From positions 1-6,339 of the forward strand of contig RFOJ01000057.1 of the NCBI GenBank assembly GCA_009926705.1: 6,339 nt of DNA, written 5' to 3'. Position numbers and translations under genes: made by a program. The notes under the pieces are model-generated. The model worked only from the letters and a program-made list of their open reading frames with translations. It was not told the origin of the DNA and ran no database searches. The stretch comes from Acidimicrobiia bacterium. Its GTDB lineage: Bacteria; Actinomycetota; Acidimicrobiia; Acidimicrobiales; Ilumatobacteraceae. Numbering within the stretch: position 1 is the stretch's first letter; the number at the start of each line of letters is the position of its first letter. Shown here piece by piece: positions 1-5,682 of the stretch.

Positions 1-2
1 TC

Positions 3-75
3 GGGTCGCTAGCTCAGCTGGTAGAGCAACGGACTTTTAATCCGCAGGTCCCGGGTTCGAGCCCCGGGCGACCCA
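3..75 (+). tRNA. tRNA-Lys, anticodon TTT
   Basis: The segment folds as a complete 73-base cloverleaf. The acceptor stem GGGTCGC (3-9) pairs with GCGACCC (68-74) and is followed by discriminator A75. The D stem GCTC/GAGC is at 12-15 and 24-27. The anticodon loop CTTTTAA is at 34-40, with anticodon TTT at 36-38, which reads the lysine codons AAA and AAG. The T stem CCGGG/CCCGG is at 51-55 and 63-67 with loop TTCGAGC. The outermost anticodon-stem pair is an A29/C45 mismatch; the other stems pair fully. No CCA is encoded (CGT follows A75), so the 3' end must be completed by the CCA-adding enzyme. Only two bases precede the tRNA, so its promoter lies outside the window. There is no terminator after it: the GTG start of copA begins two bases past the discriminator. 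Confidence 0.97.
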
Positions 76-76
76 C

Positions 77-2332
77 GTGAACACCACCCTCGAGCAGGTC
101 GACCTCTCCATCTCGGGCATGACCTGCGGCGCATGCGCCATGAAAGTGGAGAAGTCGCTGAACTCGCTCGACGGCGTGAGCGCCACCGTCAACTTCGCCA
201 CCGAGACGGCGCGGGTCACGCTGCACGACGACGTCACGACCGAGCAACTCGTCGCACAAGTCGAAAAGGCCGGCTACGGGGCCCGGCTCGTCGCCGACAC
301 CACGCCGGAGATGCTCGACAAAGAAACCAACGAACGAGTGGCGATGTTGCGTGCGCGCCTGACGGTGTCGCTCGTCGCGGGCGTGCCGGTCACGGCACTC
401 TCGATGATTCCCGCATTGCACTTCGCAGGCTGGCAATGGTGGGCACTCGCGCTCTCACTGCCGGTCGCCGTCTGGGGTGCTGCACCGTTCCACCGCGCGG
501 CATGGATGAACGCCCGCCACCGCGCCACCACGATGGATACGCTCATCTCGATCGGCATCATCGCGGCAATGGGCTGGTCGGTGTGGGCGCTCGTGTGGGG
601 CAATGCGGCCGAAGACCACGGCGGCATGAACATGACGTCGTCAGAGATTGACCACATATATATGGAGGTCGCGGTCGCCGTCACGATCTTCCTCCTCGCG
701 GGCCGTTACTTCGAGGCGCGCGCCAAGCGCAGAGCGGGAGACGCCTTGCGATCGCTGCTCGCACTCGGCGCTCGCAGTGCGACGGTGGTGCGGGGCGGCG
801 AAGAAGTGCTCATCGATGCCTCGGCGGTGAAAGTGGGCGACCTCATCGTCGTGCGTCCGGGGGAGATCATTGCCGCCGACGGTGTCGTTCGCGAGGGAAG
901 TTCGTCGGTCGATGTTTCGATGCTGACCGGCGAGAGTGTGCCGGTCGACGTGACCGTCGGTGCGAACGTCACCGGAACGACCGTCAATCTGACCGGCCGT
1001 CTCGTGGTGCAGGCGACGAGGATCGGCGCAGATTCCACGTTTGCGCAGATGGCTCGGCTCGTCCGCGACGCACAAGCGACGAAAGCCCCCGTGCAGAAAC
1101 TTGCCGACCGGGTGAGCAGCGTGTTCGTGCCGTCGGTGATCGCCATTGCCATCGTCACGTTCGGTGGATGGTGGTGGCTGGATGGCGATTTGTCGCAGGC
1201 GTTCACGGCGTCGGTGGCGGTGCTGATCATCGCTTGCCCGTGCGCGCTTGGCCTCGCAACTCCCACCGCATTGATGGTCGGCAGCGGAAGAGCAGCGCAG
1301 ATGGGCATCGTCATCAAGGGTGCCGACGTGCTGCAAGGCACGCGACGCATCGACACCGTCGTGTTCGACAAGACCGGCACCGTTACCACCGGTGCGATGC
1401 AGCTGGTCGATGTCGTCTGCCACGAGGGAACCTCGCGCACCGAAGTGCTTGCTGCGGCTGGCGCACTCGAGCATGCGAGCGAGCATCCCGTAGCAAAAGC
1501 GATCGCATCGGCCGCCCGCTCTGAGCTCGGCACACTCGCCTCGGTGACCGCGTTTGAGAACCTGCCCGGCATGGGTGCGGTTGGTGTCGTCGGTGGCGCG
1601 AGCGTGATGGTGGGCAACGAGCTGCTCATGCGAAGGAAACTCGTCTTGATTCCCAAGCAGATGTCAGAGGCAATCGAGTCGGCACGTGCGTCGGGCAACA
1701 TCGCGGTCTTGGTTGCAGTGAATGGCACGGTGAAGGGCGTATGCGTCGTCGCCGACCGACCGAAGGCGAACAGTGCGGCCGCGATTGCCGCATTGCGCGA
1801 TCTCGGGTTGCGTCCGATACTGCTCACTGGCGACAGTCGCGCGACTGCACTTGCCGTGGCCGAACAAGTCGGTATCGAGTCAGACGAACAGCACGTGATT
1901 GCCGGCGTGTTGCCGGAGGAGAAAGTGCGAGTCGTCGCCGACCTGCAACAGCGTGGTTACGCGGTGGCGATGGTAGGCGACGGCGTCAACGACGCAGCCG
2001 CGCTGGCGCAGGCGAACGTCGGCATTGCGATGGGCACCGGTACCGACGTCGCGATGAATGCGAGCGACCTCACCATCGTAAGCGGCGACCTGCGCTTGGT
2101 GCCCGACGCCATTCTCTTATCGCGCGCCACGCTGCGCACTATCAGCGCCAACGTGTTCTGGGCATTCATCTACAACGCTGCAGCGATTCCGCTCGCGGCA
2201 TTCGGATTACTCAACCCGATGTGGGCTGGTTTGGCGATGGCGCTTTCGAGCGTGTTCGTCGTGACTAACAGCCTGCGGCTGCGCACCACCCGGCTTACGC
2301 CGCAGACAGCGTTCGTTCACGCAACTCGTTGA
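77..2332 (+). CDS. copA: Cu+-exporting P1B-type ATPase CopA (751 aa)
   Basis: This is an inner-membrane ATPase that pumps monovalent copper out of the cytoplasm. One N-terminal heavy-metal-associated domain (about residues 8-70) carries GMTCGAC, with metal-binding Cys17 and Cys20. Hydrophobic segments near 94-138 and 153-214 precede the actuator loop TGES (284-287). The transmembrane CPC metal site is Cys387-Pro-Cys389. The phosphorylation motif DKTGT starts at Asp431, the SEHP nucleotide-site His is 470, and GDGVNDAAA surrounds Asp635. The last two helices hold Tyr699-Asn700 and MxxSS (Met721, Ser724-Ser725), the Cu+-specific signature of P1B-1 pumps. Length is normal for the family. GTG at 77 is the only usable start: the next in-frame ATG is Met15, inside the metal-binding motif, and a stop lies upstream at 38. 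No ribosome binding site is possible except tRNA sequence. No csoR or copZ gene is nearby. Silver is a plausible second substrate. Confidence 0.95.
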   Translation: MNTTLEQVDLSISGMTCGACAMKVEKSLNSLDGVSATVNFATETARVTLHDDVTTEQLVAQVEKAGYGARLVADTTPEMLDKETNERVAMLRARLTVSLVAGVPVTALSMIPALHFAGWQWWALALSLPVAVWGAAPFHRAAWMNARHRATTMDTLISIGIIAAMGWSVWALVWGNAAEDHGGMNMTSSEIDHIYMEVAVAVTIFLLAGRYFEARAKRRAGDALRSLLALGARSATVVRGGEEVLIDASAVKVGDLIVVRPGEIIAADGVVREGSSSVDVSMLTGESVPVDVTVGANVTGTTVNLTGRLVVQATRIGADSTFAQMARLVRDAQATKAPVQKLADRVSSVFVPSVIAIAIVTFGGWWWLDGDLSQAFTASVAVLIIACPCALGLATPTALMVGSGRAAQMGIVIKGADVLQGTRRIDTVVFDKTGTVTTGAMQLVDVVCHEGTSRTEVLAAAGALEHASEHPVAKAIASAARSELGTLASVTAFENLPGMGAVGVVGGASVMVGNELLMRRKLVLIPKQMSEAIESARASGNIAVLVAVNGTVKGVCVVADRPKANSAAAIAALRDLGLRPILLTGDSRATALAVAEQVGIESDEQHVIAGVLPEEKVRVVADLQQRGYAVAMVGDGVNDAAALAQANVGIAMGTGTDVAMNASDLTIVSGDLRLVPDAILLSRATLRTISANVFWAFIYNAAAIPLAAFGLLNPMWAGLAMALSSVFVVTNSLRLRTTRLTPQTAFVHATR

Positions 2333-3074
2333 CGGCGTCGCGACGCCACTCACGAACCGTCCGCTGACTCACGCCGTATCGTTCGGCAATCTGCTCGACA
2401 TTTGACGCACGCAACGCTTCGATCATCTCTAGGGTCTTTGTCGACACGTCGTGCTTGCGAGCGTCACGCAGCAGATCGTCGATCAACTCTGCTGCGAGAG
2501 GTTCCGCCTCGGTCGCCCCACGTTCAAGCACAGTCCCGCGCGCATCAGTGGTGAAGCCGTCGATGACCAAGTCCCAGCTCTCGTCGAGGCGTTCGTGCTT
2601 GGGCTTGCGGCGCTCGCGACGCACGAACGCGAAATACTCAATGTCACGCACGATGTTCGCCGCGATCTTCTTCGGCCGCCGATCGATTGGGTACGTGCGA
2701 ATGATCTCCCATGCATGCGAGAGCACGAGGCTGAACGCGTAGTCGAACCCCACGTTGTGCGTCCTGCCGCGCCGACGACCAATCGCCAGCATCGGTGGCA
2801 GCACTCGCTGCAGAACGATTCGTGCAGCCAGCTGGTCGGTCGCCGCACGTCGCACGATGTGGCCGAGCAGTCGGTCAGCGTTCGTGTCGCACTTTGCTCC
2901 GAGAAATCCGGCTGCGCGCAGCACCTCGTCGAGGCTGCAGAACGGGCGCTCGTCGAGCCCCCACGAGTTCACCGCTCGTACATTGCGCGGGTTGTAGTTG
3001 AGGCGTTCCCACTCCCTTTGCAGGAGAGTGACGGGGTTGCAGCGGACATGGACATCTCGTTCGGTGTTGGTCAT
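2295..3074 (-). CDS. Sigma-70-like helix-turn-helix protein, function unknown (259 aa)
   Basis: No named family is recognised with confidence. Residues about 77-147 form a helical stretch that resembles a degenerate sigma-factor region 2 (pattern LAARIVLQRVLPP, then AFSLVLSHAWEIIRTYP and RRPKKIAANIVRD). A basic, charged linker follows (about 151-165). Residues about 200-255 look like sigma region 4 or another winged or LuxR-like helix-turn-helix: IAERYGVSQRTVREWR at 229-244, followed by a charged helix ending at Leu251. The protein is probably cytoplasmic and DNA-binding; a real sigma-factor activity is only inference. The start is ATG at 3074 with just a weak GGGTGG upstream. Its 3' end overlaps the end of copA by 38 bases on the opposite strand. 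It is divergent from the dienelactone hydrolase gene, with a 70-base gap. No anti-sigma gene is adjacent. Confidence 0.75.
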   Translation of the reverse strand: MTNTERDVHVRCNPVTLLQREWERLNYNPRNVRAVNSWGLDERPFCSLDEVLRAAGFLGAKCDTNADRLLGHIVRRAATDQLAARIVLQRVLPPMLAIGRRRGRTHNVGFDYAFSLVLSHAWEIIRTYPIDRRPKKIAANIVRDIEYFAFVRRERRKPKHERLDESWDLVIDGFTTDARGTVLERGATEAEPLAAELIDDLLRDARKHDVSTKTLEMIEALRASNVEQIAERYGVSQRTVREWRRDAVNELRERTLSAA

Positions 3075-3144
3075 GCCACCCGAGCGTGGGAATGGCCCTC
3101 ACCGCCACTCTCACCGCCGCCACCAGATGGGCCATACTTGGGCG
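3075..3144. promoter_or_regulatory. Divergent intergenic region with nested repeats
   Basis: This 70-base gap must hold promoters for both the sigma-like gene (leftward) and the hydrolase gene (rightward). It contains two direct copies of CTCACCGCC (3098-3106 and 3110-3118, 12 bases apart). These are nested inside a perfect 7-base inverted repeat, ATGGCCC (3092-3098) and GGGCCAT (3129-3135). The arrangement could be an operator, but the repeats are short and GC-rich, so chance is a real alternative. Confidence 0.3.
3133..3138 (+). promoter_or_regulatory. Possible -10 element for the hydrolase gene, leaderless layout
   Basis: CATACT matches TATAAT at four of six positions, including the key A at position 2 and T at position 6. 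It ends six bases before the ATG at 3145, so transcription would start at about the start codon. With no Shine-Dalgarno sequence present, this suggests a leaderless mRNA, which is common in actinobacteria. No convincing -35 element is seen. Confidence 0.3.
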
Positions 3145-3807
3145 ATGCGAATCGTGCTTCCGTCGGGCACGCCGGCCGAAATCGACTCGAGCGCGAAGAG
3201 TCCTGCGATGGGGCTGGTCATCGCACCCGACATTTGGTCGCTGCGACCCCTGTATGACGACATGGTGTCCCGGCTTGCGCGCGAATGGAACATGGCGGTG
3301 TGTGCGGTCGAGCCGTTCCCCGGTCGCAGCATTCCCCAAGAAATCGAACCAAGGATGGCTGCGGTCTCGTCGCTTGACGATGCACTCCATCTCCGCGACT
3401 TGCACGAGGCAGCAGACGCGCTCGGCACGCCGCGAGTCGGGCTGATGGGGTTCTGCCTCGGTGGCATGTATTGCTTCAAGTCAGCCGTGAGCGAGCGATT
3501 CACCCGCATCGCCAGCTTCTACGGGATGATCAGGGTGCCTGCTAACTGGCGTTCAGCCACGCAAGGCGAACCGCTCGATTATCTCGCTCGTGGTGATGCA
3601 CGGAAAGTGCTTGCAATCATCGGCACCAAAGACCCGTACACCCCAGCGCCAGACGTCGAAGAACTCCGCAAGGTGGGGTGCAACGTCGTGGAATACGAGG
3701 GTGCCGAGCACGCATTCGCCCATGATGCATCTCGCCCATCGCACCGCAAAGAAGATGCTGCGGATGCATTCGCGCGCGCGAGGGAGTGGCTGCTCGGTTC
3801 GTCGTGA
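3145..3807 (+). CDS. Dienelactone hydrolase family protein (220 aa)
   Basis: This is a cytoplasmic alpha/beta-hydrolase of the dienelactone hydrolase (DLH) family. The nucleophile elbow is GFCLGGMY with Cys104, a cysteine nucleophile as in classical DLH. The acid is Asp163 in TKDPYTP, and the base is His189 in AEHAFAHD, so the triad is complete and in the expected order and spacing. There is no signal peptide. Classical DLH opens the lactone ring of 4-carboxymethylenebut-2-en-4-olide in chlorocatechol breakdown. Many relatives act on other esters, and no catechol-pathway genes lie here, so the substrate is unknown. The start is placed at ATG 3145, which gives MRIVLPSGTPAE; an in-frame ATG at 3127 would add six residues. 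The frame stays open further upstream, but that stretch lies over the opposite-strand gene. The 3' end faces the crp-like gene. Confidence 0.88.
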   Translation: MRIVLPSGTPAEIDSSAKSPAMGLVIAPDIWSLRPLYDDMVSRLAREWNMAVCAVEPFPGRSIPQEIEPRMAAVSSLDDALHLRDLHEAADALGTPRVGLMGFCLGGMYCFKSAVSERFTRIASFYGMIRVPANWRSATQGEPLDYLARGDARKVLAIIGTKDPYTPAPDVEELRKVGCNVVEYEGAEHAFAHDASRPSHRKEDAADAFARAREWLLGSS

Positions 3808-3817
3808 CTGCGGCGCG

Positions 3818-3856
3818 ACGCGCTCGCTGGTGTTGACGCGACTAAGACGAGCGCGT
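3818..3856. terminator. Possible stem-loop between convergent genes
   Basis: ACGCGCTCG (3818-3826) and CGAGCGCGT (3848-3856) form a perfect 9-base-pair inverted repeat around a 21-base loop. It spans the 34-base gap between the hydrolase stop (3807) and the crp-like stop (3842), and its right arm lies inside the last codons of the crp-like gene. There is no clean T-run on either side and the loop is long, so it is at best a weak or Rho-assisted bidirectional terminator. Confidence 0.35.
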
Positions 3857-4513
3857 GCTGAGCTTTGATCGTTCCTTAATGCGGTAGCGGCGATCAGCTT
3901 GCTCTAGCCATCCGAGACGGATGAAGCTCGCGATCGCCTTGTTCACGCGCTCGCGCGACGCACCCACCATGCCTGCCAGTTCTTCTTGCGTGACCGGAAG
4001 GATGAACTCGTCTTTACCGTCGGAGAGTTCGAGCAATCGCTTGGCTGTGCGGCCCGTGACGTCGAGGAACACGCTGTCAGAGAGCACCTCGTCCATCACG
4101 CGCAGTCGACTGGCGAGCAACTTCGCGACACCCCACAACATTGCCGGGTTCGACTGCAGTTCGGTCTTCACCGCAGAGTAGGGGATGCGCAACACGCTCG
4201 AAGGTTCGAGCGCTCGTGCGAGCGCGCTGCGCGCACCGTCGTCGAGCAGGCCGAGCTCGCCGAAGAGGTCGCCGCTTTCCATGAGCGCGAGCATGCTTTC
4301 GCGAGAGTCAAGCGGTCGGTTGCCGATTGCGATGGCGATTCGACCCGAAAGCACCACGAACATCGCGTCAGGAACTTCTCCTTCGTTGAAGAGAACGTCA
4401 CCGCGTTGGAGTGATCGCACGACACCCGCTGCAGCAATCTTCTTCAGTGCATCTGCTGGAGTCGCTGCGAAGAACGCGTTCTTACTGAGGAGTTCTTCGT
4501 GAGTCATGAGCAT
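3842..4513 (-). CDS. Crp/Fnr family transcriptional regulator (223 aa)
   Basis: This is a DNA-binding regulator with an N-terminal cyclic-nucleotide-binding beta-roll and a C-terminal winged helix. Numbered from the second Met (4507), the roll shows NEGEVPDAMFVVLSGR (41-56) and FGELGLLDDGARSA (82-95). Glu84, Arg93 and Ser94 correspond to the cAMP ribose- and phosphate-binding residues of E. coli Crp. The dimer helix reaches FLDVTGRTAKRLLEL (147-161). The recognition helix SRERVNKAI (184-192) keeps the Arg-Glu pair that reads GTGA half-sites in Crp. The overall pattern is close to mycobacterial Crp. The Thr-Ser pair of the E. coli dimer helix that touches the adenine is Met138-Asp139 here, so ligand dependence is uncertain. 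ATG at 4513 has AGGG ten bases upstream; ATG at 4507 is an equal alternative. The frame also stays open upstream, over ispD, but that extension is not protein-like. It is divergent from ispD by 22 bases. Confidence 0.9.
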   Translation of the reverse strand: MLMTHEELLSKNAFFAATPADALKKIAAAGVVRSLQRGDVLFNEGEVPDAMFVVLSGRIAIAIGNRPLDSRESMLALMESGDLFGELGLLDDGARSALARALEPSSVLRIPYSAVKTELQSNPAMLWGVAKLLASRLRVMDEVLSDSVFLDVTGRTAKRLLELSDGKDEFILPVTQEELAGMVGASRERVNKAIASFIRLGWLEQADRRYRIKERSKLSTRSS

Positions 4514-4517
4514 CACG
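4498..4517. promoter_or_regulatory. Dyad CGTGA-N10-TCACG over the crp-like start
   Basis: CGTGA (4498-4502) and TCACG (4513-4517) are perfect inverted copies of a Crp-like half-site core, and they straddle the start codon of the Crp/Fnr gene. The spacer is 10 bases, whereas the classical Crp site TGTGA-N6-TCACA has 6, so the fit is poor. Autoregulation is possible but speculative. Confidence 0.2.
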
Positions 4518-4521
4518 GTAC

Positions 4522-4527
4522 TACCCT
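4522..4527 (+). promoter_or_regulatory. Possible -10 element for ispD
   Basis: TACCCT fits the actinobacterial -10 pattern TANNNT and ends eight bases before the ispD ATG at 4536. Transcription would begin one or two bases before or at the start codon, giving a nearly leaderless mRNA. A weak purine run, GAAAGA (4528-4533), is too close to be a normal ribosome binding site. There is no clear -35 element. Confidence 0.35.
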
Positions 4528-4535
4528 GAAAGACG

Positions 4536-5192
4536 ATGCCGACGGGAGAACTTCGCAGACCTGGCGAAGTCATCTGGACGGTCGTTGTTGCCGCAGGTTC
4601 GGGTACGCGTTTCGGCGGGCCGAAGCAGTTCGAAATGATGGGCGACCGACGCGTCATGGACTGGGCGGTAGCAATCGCACGAGAAGCCAGCGATGGCGTC
4701 GTCGTTGTGCTCCCGCCAGACGTTGCGGAAAAAGAAGGCGGTGTTGCTGGCGGAGCCACGCGGAGCGAGTCGGTTCGCAAAGGTCTGGCAGCGGTACCCA
4801 AGAATGCCACCATCATCTGCGTGCATGACGCGGCGCGTCCGTTCGCGAATGAAGACGACTTTGCTCGTGTCATCGAGGCGGTCGTCGACGGGGCAGACGG
4901 TGCCGTGCCGGCGATTCCCGTCGCCGACACCATCAAAGTTGTCGACGACACCGGTCAGGTCGTTCGCACGCCTGCTCGCGGTTCGCTTCGCGCGGTGCAA
5001 ACCCCGCAGGCGTTTCGTGCCGAGATGCTGCGCCGCGCCCATGCTTCGAACGGCGAAGGCACCGACGACGCCGCTCTCGTCGAGACCGAAGGCGGAAAGG
5101 TAGTAGTCGTCGACGGCGACGTACTTAACCGAAAAATCACGACGCGAGACGACCTTGAGTGGGCGCGCGCTCAGCAACGCGGCGAGCAGTGA
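4536..5192 (+). CDS. ispD: 2-C-methyl-D-erythritol 4-phosphate cytidylyltransferase IspD (218 aa)
   Basis: This cytoplasmic enzyme joins CTP and 2-C-methyl-D-erythritol 4-phosphate to give CDP-methylerythritol, the third step of the MEP route to isoprenoids. The nucleotide-binding loop AAGSGTRFGGPKQF (19-32) has the catalytic Arg25 and Lys30 expected for the family. GGATRSESV (72-80) binds the cytosine. HDAARPF (97-103), PVADTIK (128-134), TPQAF (156-160), TDDAALVE (176-183) and KITTRDDL (200-207) are all in their usual order. The length is typical. ATG at 4536 gives about 13 residues before the first beta strand; the first in-frame alternatives would cut into the active-site fold. It is followed by ispF after 16 bases, in the common actinobacterial arrangement. 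Its promoter lies in the 22-base gap shared with the divergent crp-like gene, so control by that regulator is possible but not shown. Confidence 0.95.
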   Translation: MPTGELRRPGEVIWTVVVAAGSGTRFGGPKQFEMMGDRRVMDWAVAIAREASDGVVVVLPPDVAEKEGGVAGGATRSESVRKGLAAVPKNATIICVHDAARPFANEDDFARVIEAVVDGADGAVPAIPVADTIKVVDDTGQVVRTPARGSLRAVQTPQAFRAEMLRRAHASNGEGTDDAALVETEGGKVVVVDGDVLNRKITTRDDLEWARAQQRGEQ

Positions 5193-5194
5193 AA

Positions 5195-5202
5195 AGAGAG
5201 AA
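5195..5202 (+). promoter_or_regulatory. Ribosome binding site of ispF
   Basis: The purine run AGAGAGAA lies 6 to 13 bases upstream of the ATG at 5209, in the gap after the ispD stop. It supports ATG 5209 over the upstream ATG at 5155, which would start inside ispD and add 18 unconserved residues. Confidence 0.5.
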
Positions 5203-5208
5203 CCGCAC

Positions 5209-5682
5209 ATGACATCACTACGAATTGGCCAAGGCTTTGACATCCATCGATTTGCTGACGATGATCGGCCGCTCGTCCTAGCTGGTGTCACGTTTGCGGG
5301 CGAGCGTGGGCTGCATGGTCACAGTGACGCCGACGCGGTGGCACACGCCGTGAGCGACGCACTGCTCGGGGCTGCGGGTCTCGGCGACATCGGACAGCAT
5401 TTTCCTGACACCGACCCGAAGTGGAAGGGTGCCGACTCGATGCAGATCTTGCGCGCCGTCGTAGACAAGGTGCACGCAGCCGGCTGGAAGATCTCAAACG
5501 TCGACGTCAACGTGGTGTGCGAGCAACCCAAGATCGCGCCTCACCGCGAGACCATGCAGCACAATCTCGCACTCGTACTGGGCGCGCCGGCGAGCGTGAA
5601 AGGTCGGCGAGCAGAACGTCTGGGCAGCATCGGTCGAAGCGAAGGCATCATGTGCCTCGCCGTCGCGCTGCTCACCTCATGA
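5209..5682 (+). CDS. ispF: 2-C-methyl-D-erythritol 2,4-cyclodiphosphate synthase IspF (157 aa)
   Basis: This enzyme cyclises CDP-methylerythritol 2-phosphate to methylerythritol 2,4-cyclodiphosphate with loss of CMP, the fifth step of the MEP pathway. It acts as a trimer with a metal ion at each subunit interface. The metal ligands are present: Asp11 and His13 in GFDIHRF, and His46 in HSDADAVAHAVSDALLG. The family block GDIGQHFPDTDPKWKGADS (59-77) and the C-terminal GRSEGI (142-147) are intact. One oddity is the near-universal Lys-Ala-Thr-Thr-Thr-Glu motif, whose threonines contact the CDP phosphates in E. coli IspF. Here it reads KGRRAE (131-136), with Arg-Arg-Ala in place of the three threonines while the flanking sequence stays in frame. 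The length is normal. It lies 16 bases after ispD, and its stop overlaps the next start (ATGA). Confidence 0.94.
   Translation: MTSLRIGQGFDIHRFADDDRPLVLAGVTFAGERGLHGHSDADAVAHAVSDALLGAAGLGDIGQHFPDTDPKWKGADSMQILRAVVDKVHAAGWKISNVDVNVVCEQPKIAPHRETMQHNLALVLGAPASVKGRRAERLGSIGRSEGIMCLAVALLTS

Noticed and set aside
650..665. AT-rich run (ACATATATAT) inside copA, possible promoter or foreign patch
   Set aside because: It encodes HIYME at the start of a membrane segment in a continuous CopA frame. The run is too short to signal transfer, and no gene starts nearby.
706..1827. Long antisense ORF (373 codons, minus strand) inside copA
   Set aside because: It lies wholly opposite an unmistakable CopA and is low-complexity Ser/Thr/Ala-rich, as expected for the shadow of a high-GC gene. 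The same holds for the 281-codon antisense ORF at 641-1486.
2998..3144. Upstream extension of the hydrolase ORF (start at 2998)
   Set aside because: It would overlap the opposite-strand gene and add 49 residues without family resemblance. ATG 3145 gives a normal family start.
2451..3257. Plus-strand ORF opposite the sigma-like gene
   Set aside because: It has no recognisable motif and runs into the hydrolase gene in another frame. The minus-strand frame has a coherent helical protein with a helix-turn-helix, so it is the coding one.
4514..4951. N-terminal extension of the crp-like ORF to 369 residues
   Set aside because: The extra residues are antisense to ispD, are Ser/Thr-rich with no domain pattern, and would precede a complete cyclic-nucleotide-binding domain of normal length.
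4521..5291. Antisense ORF of 256 codons opposite ispD
   Set aside because: It is a shadow of ispD and ispF, with no domain or start context of its own.
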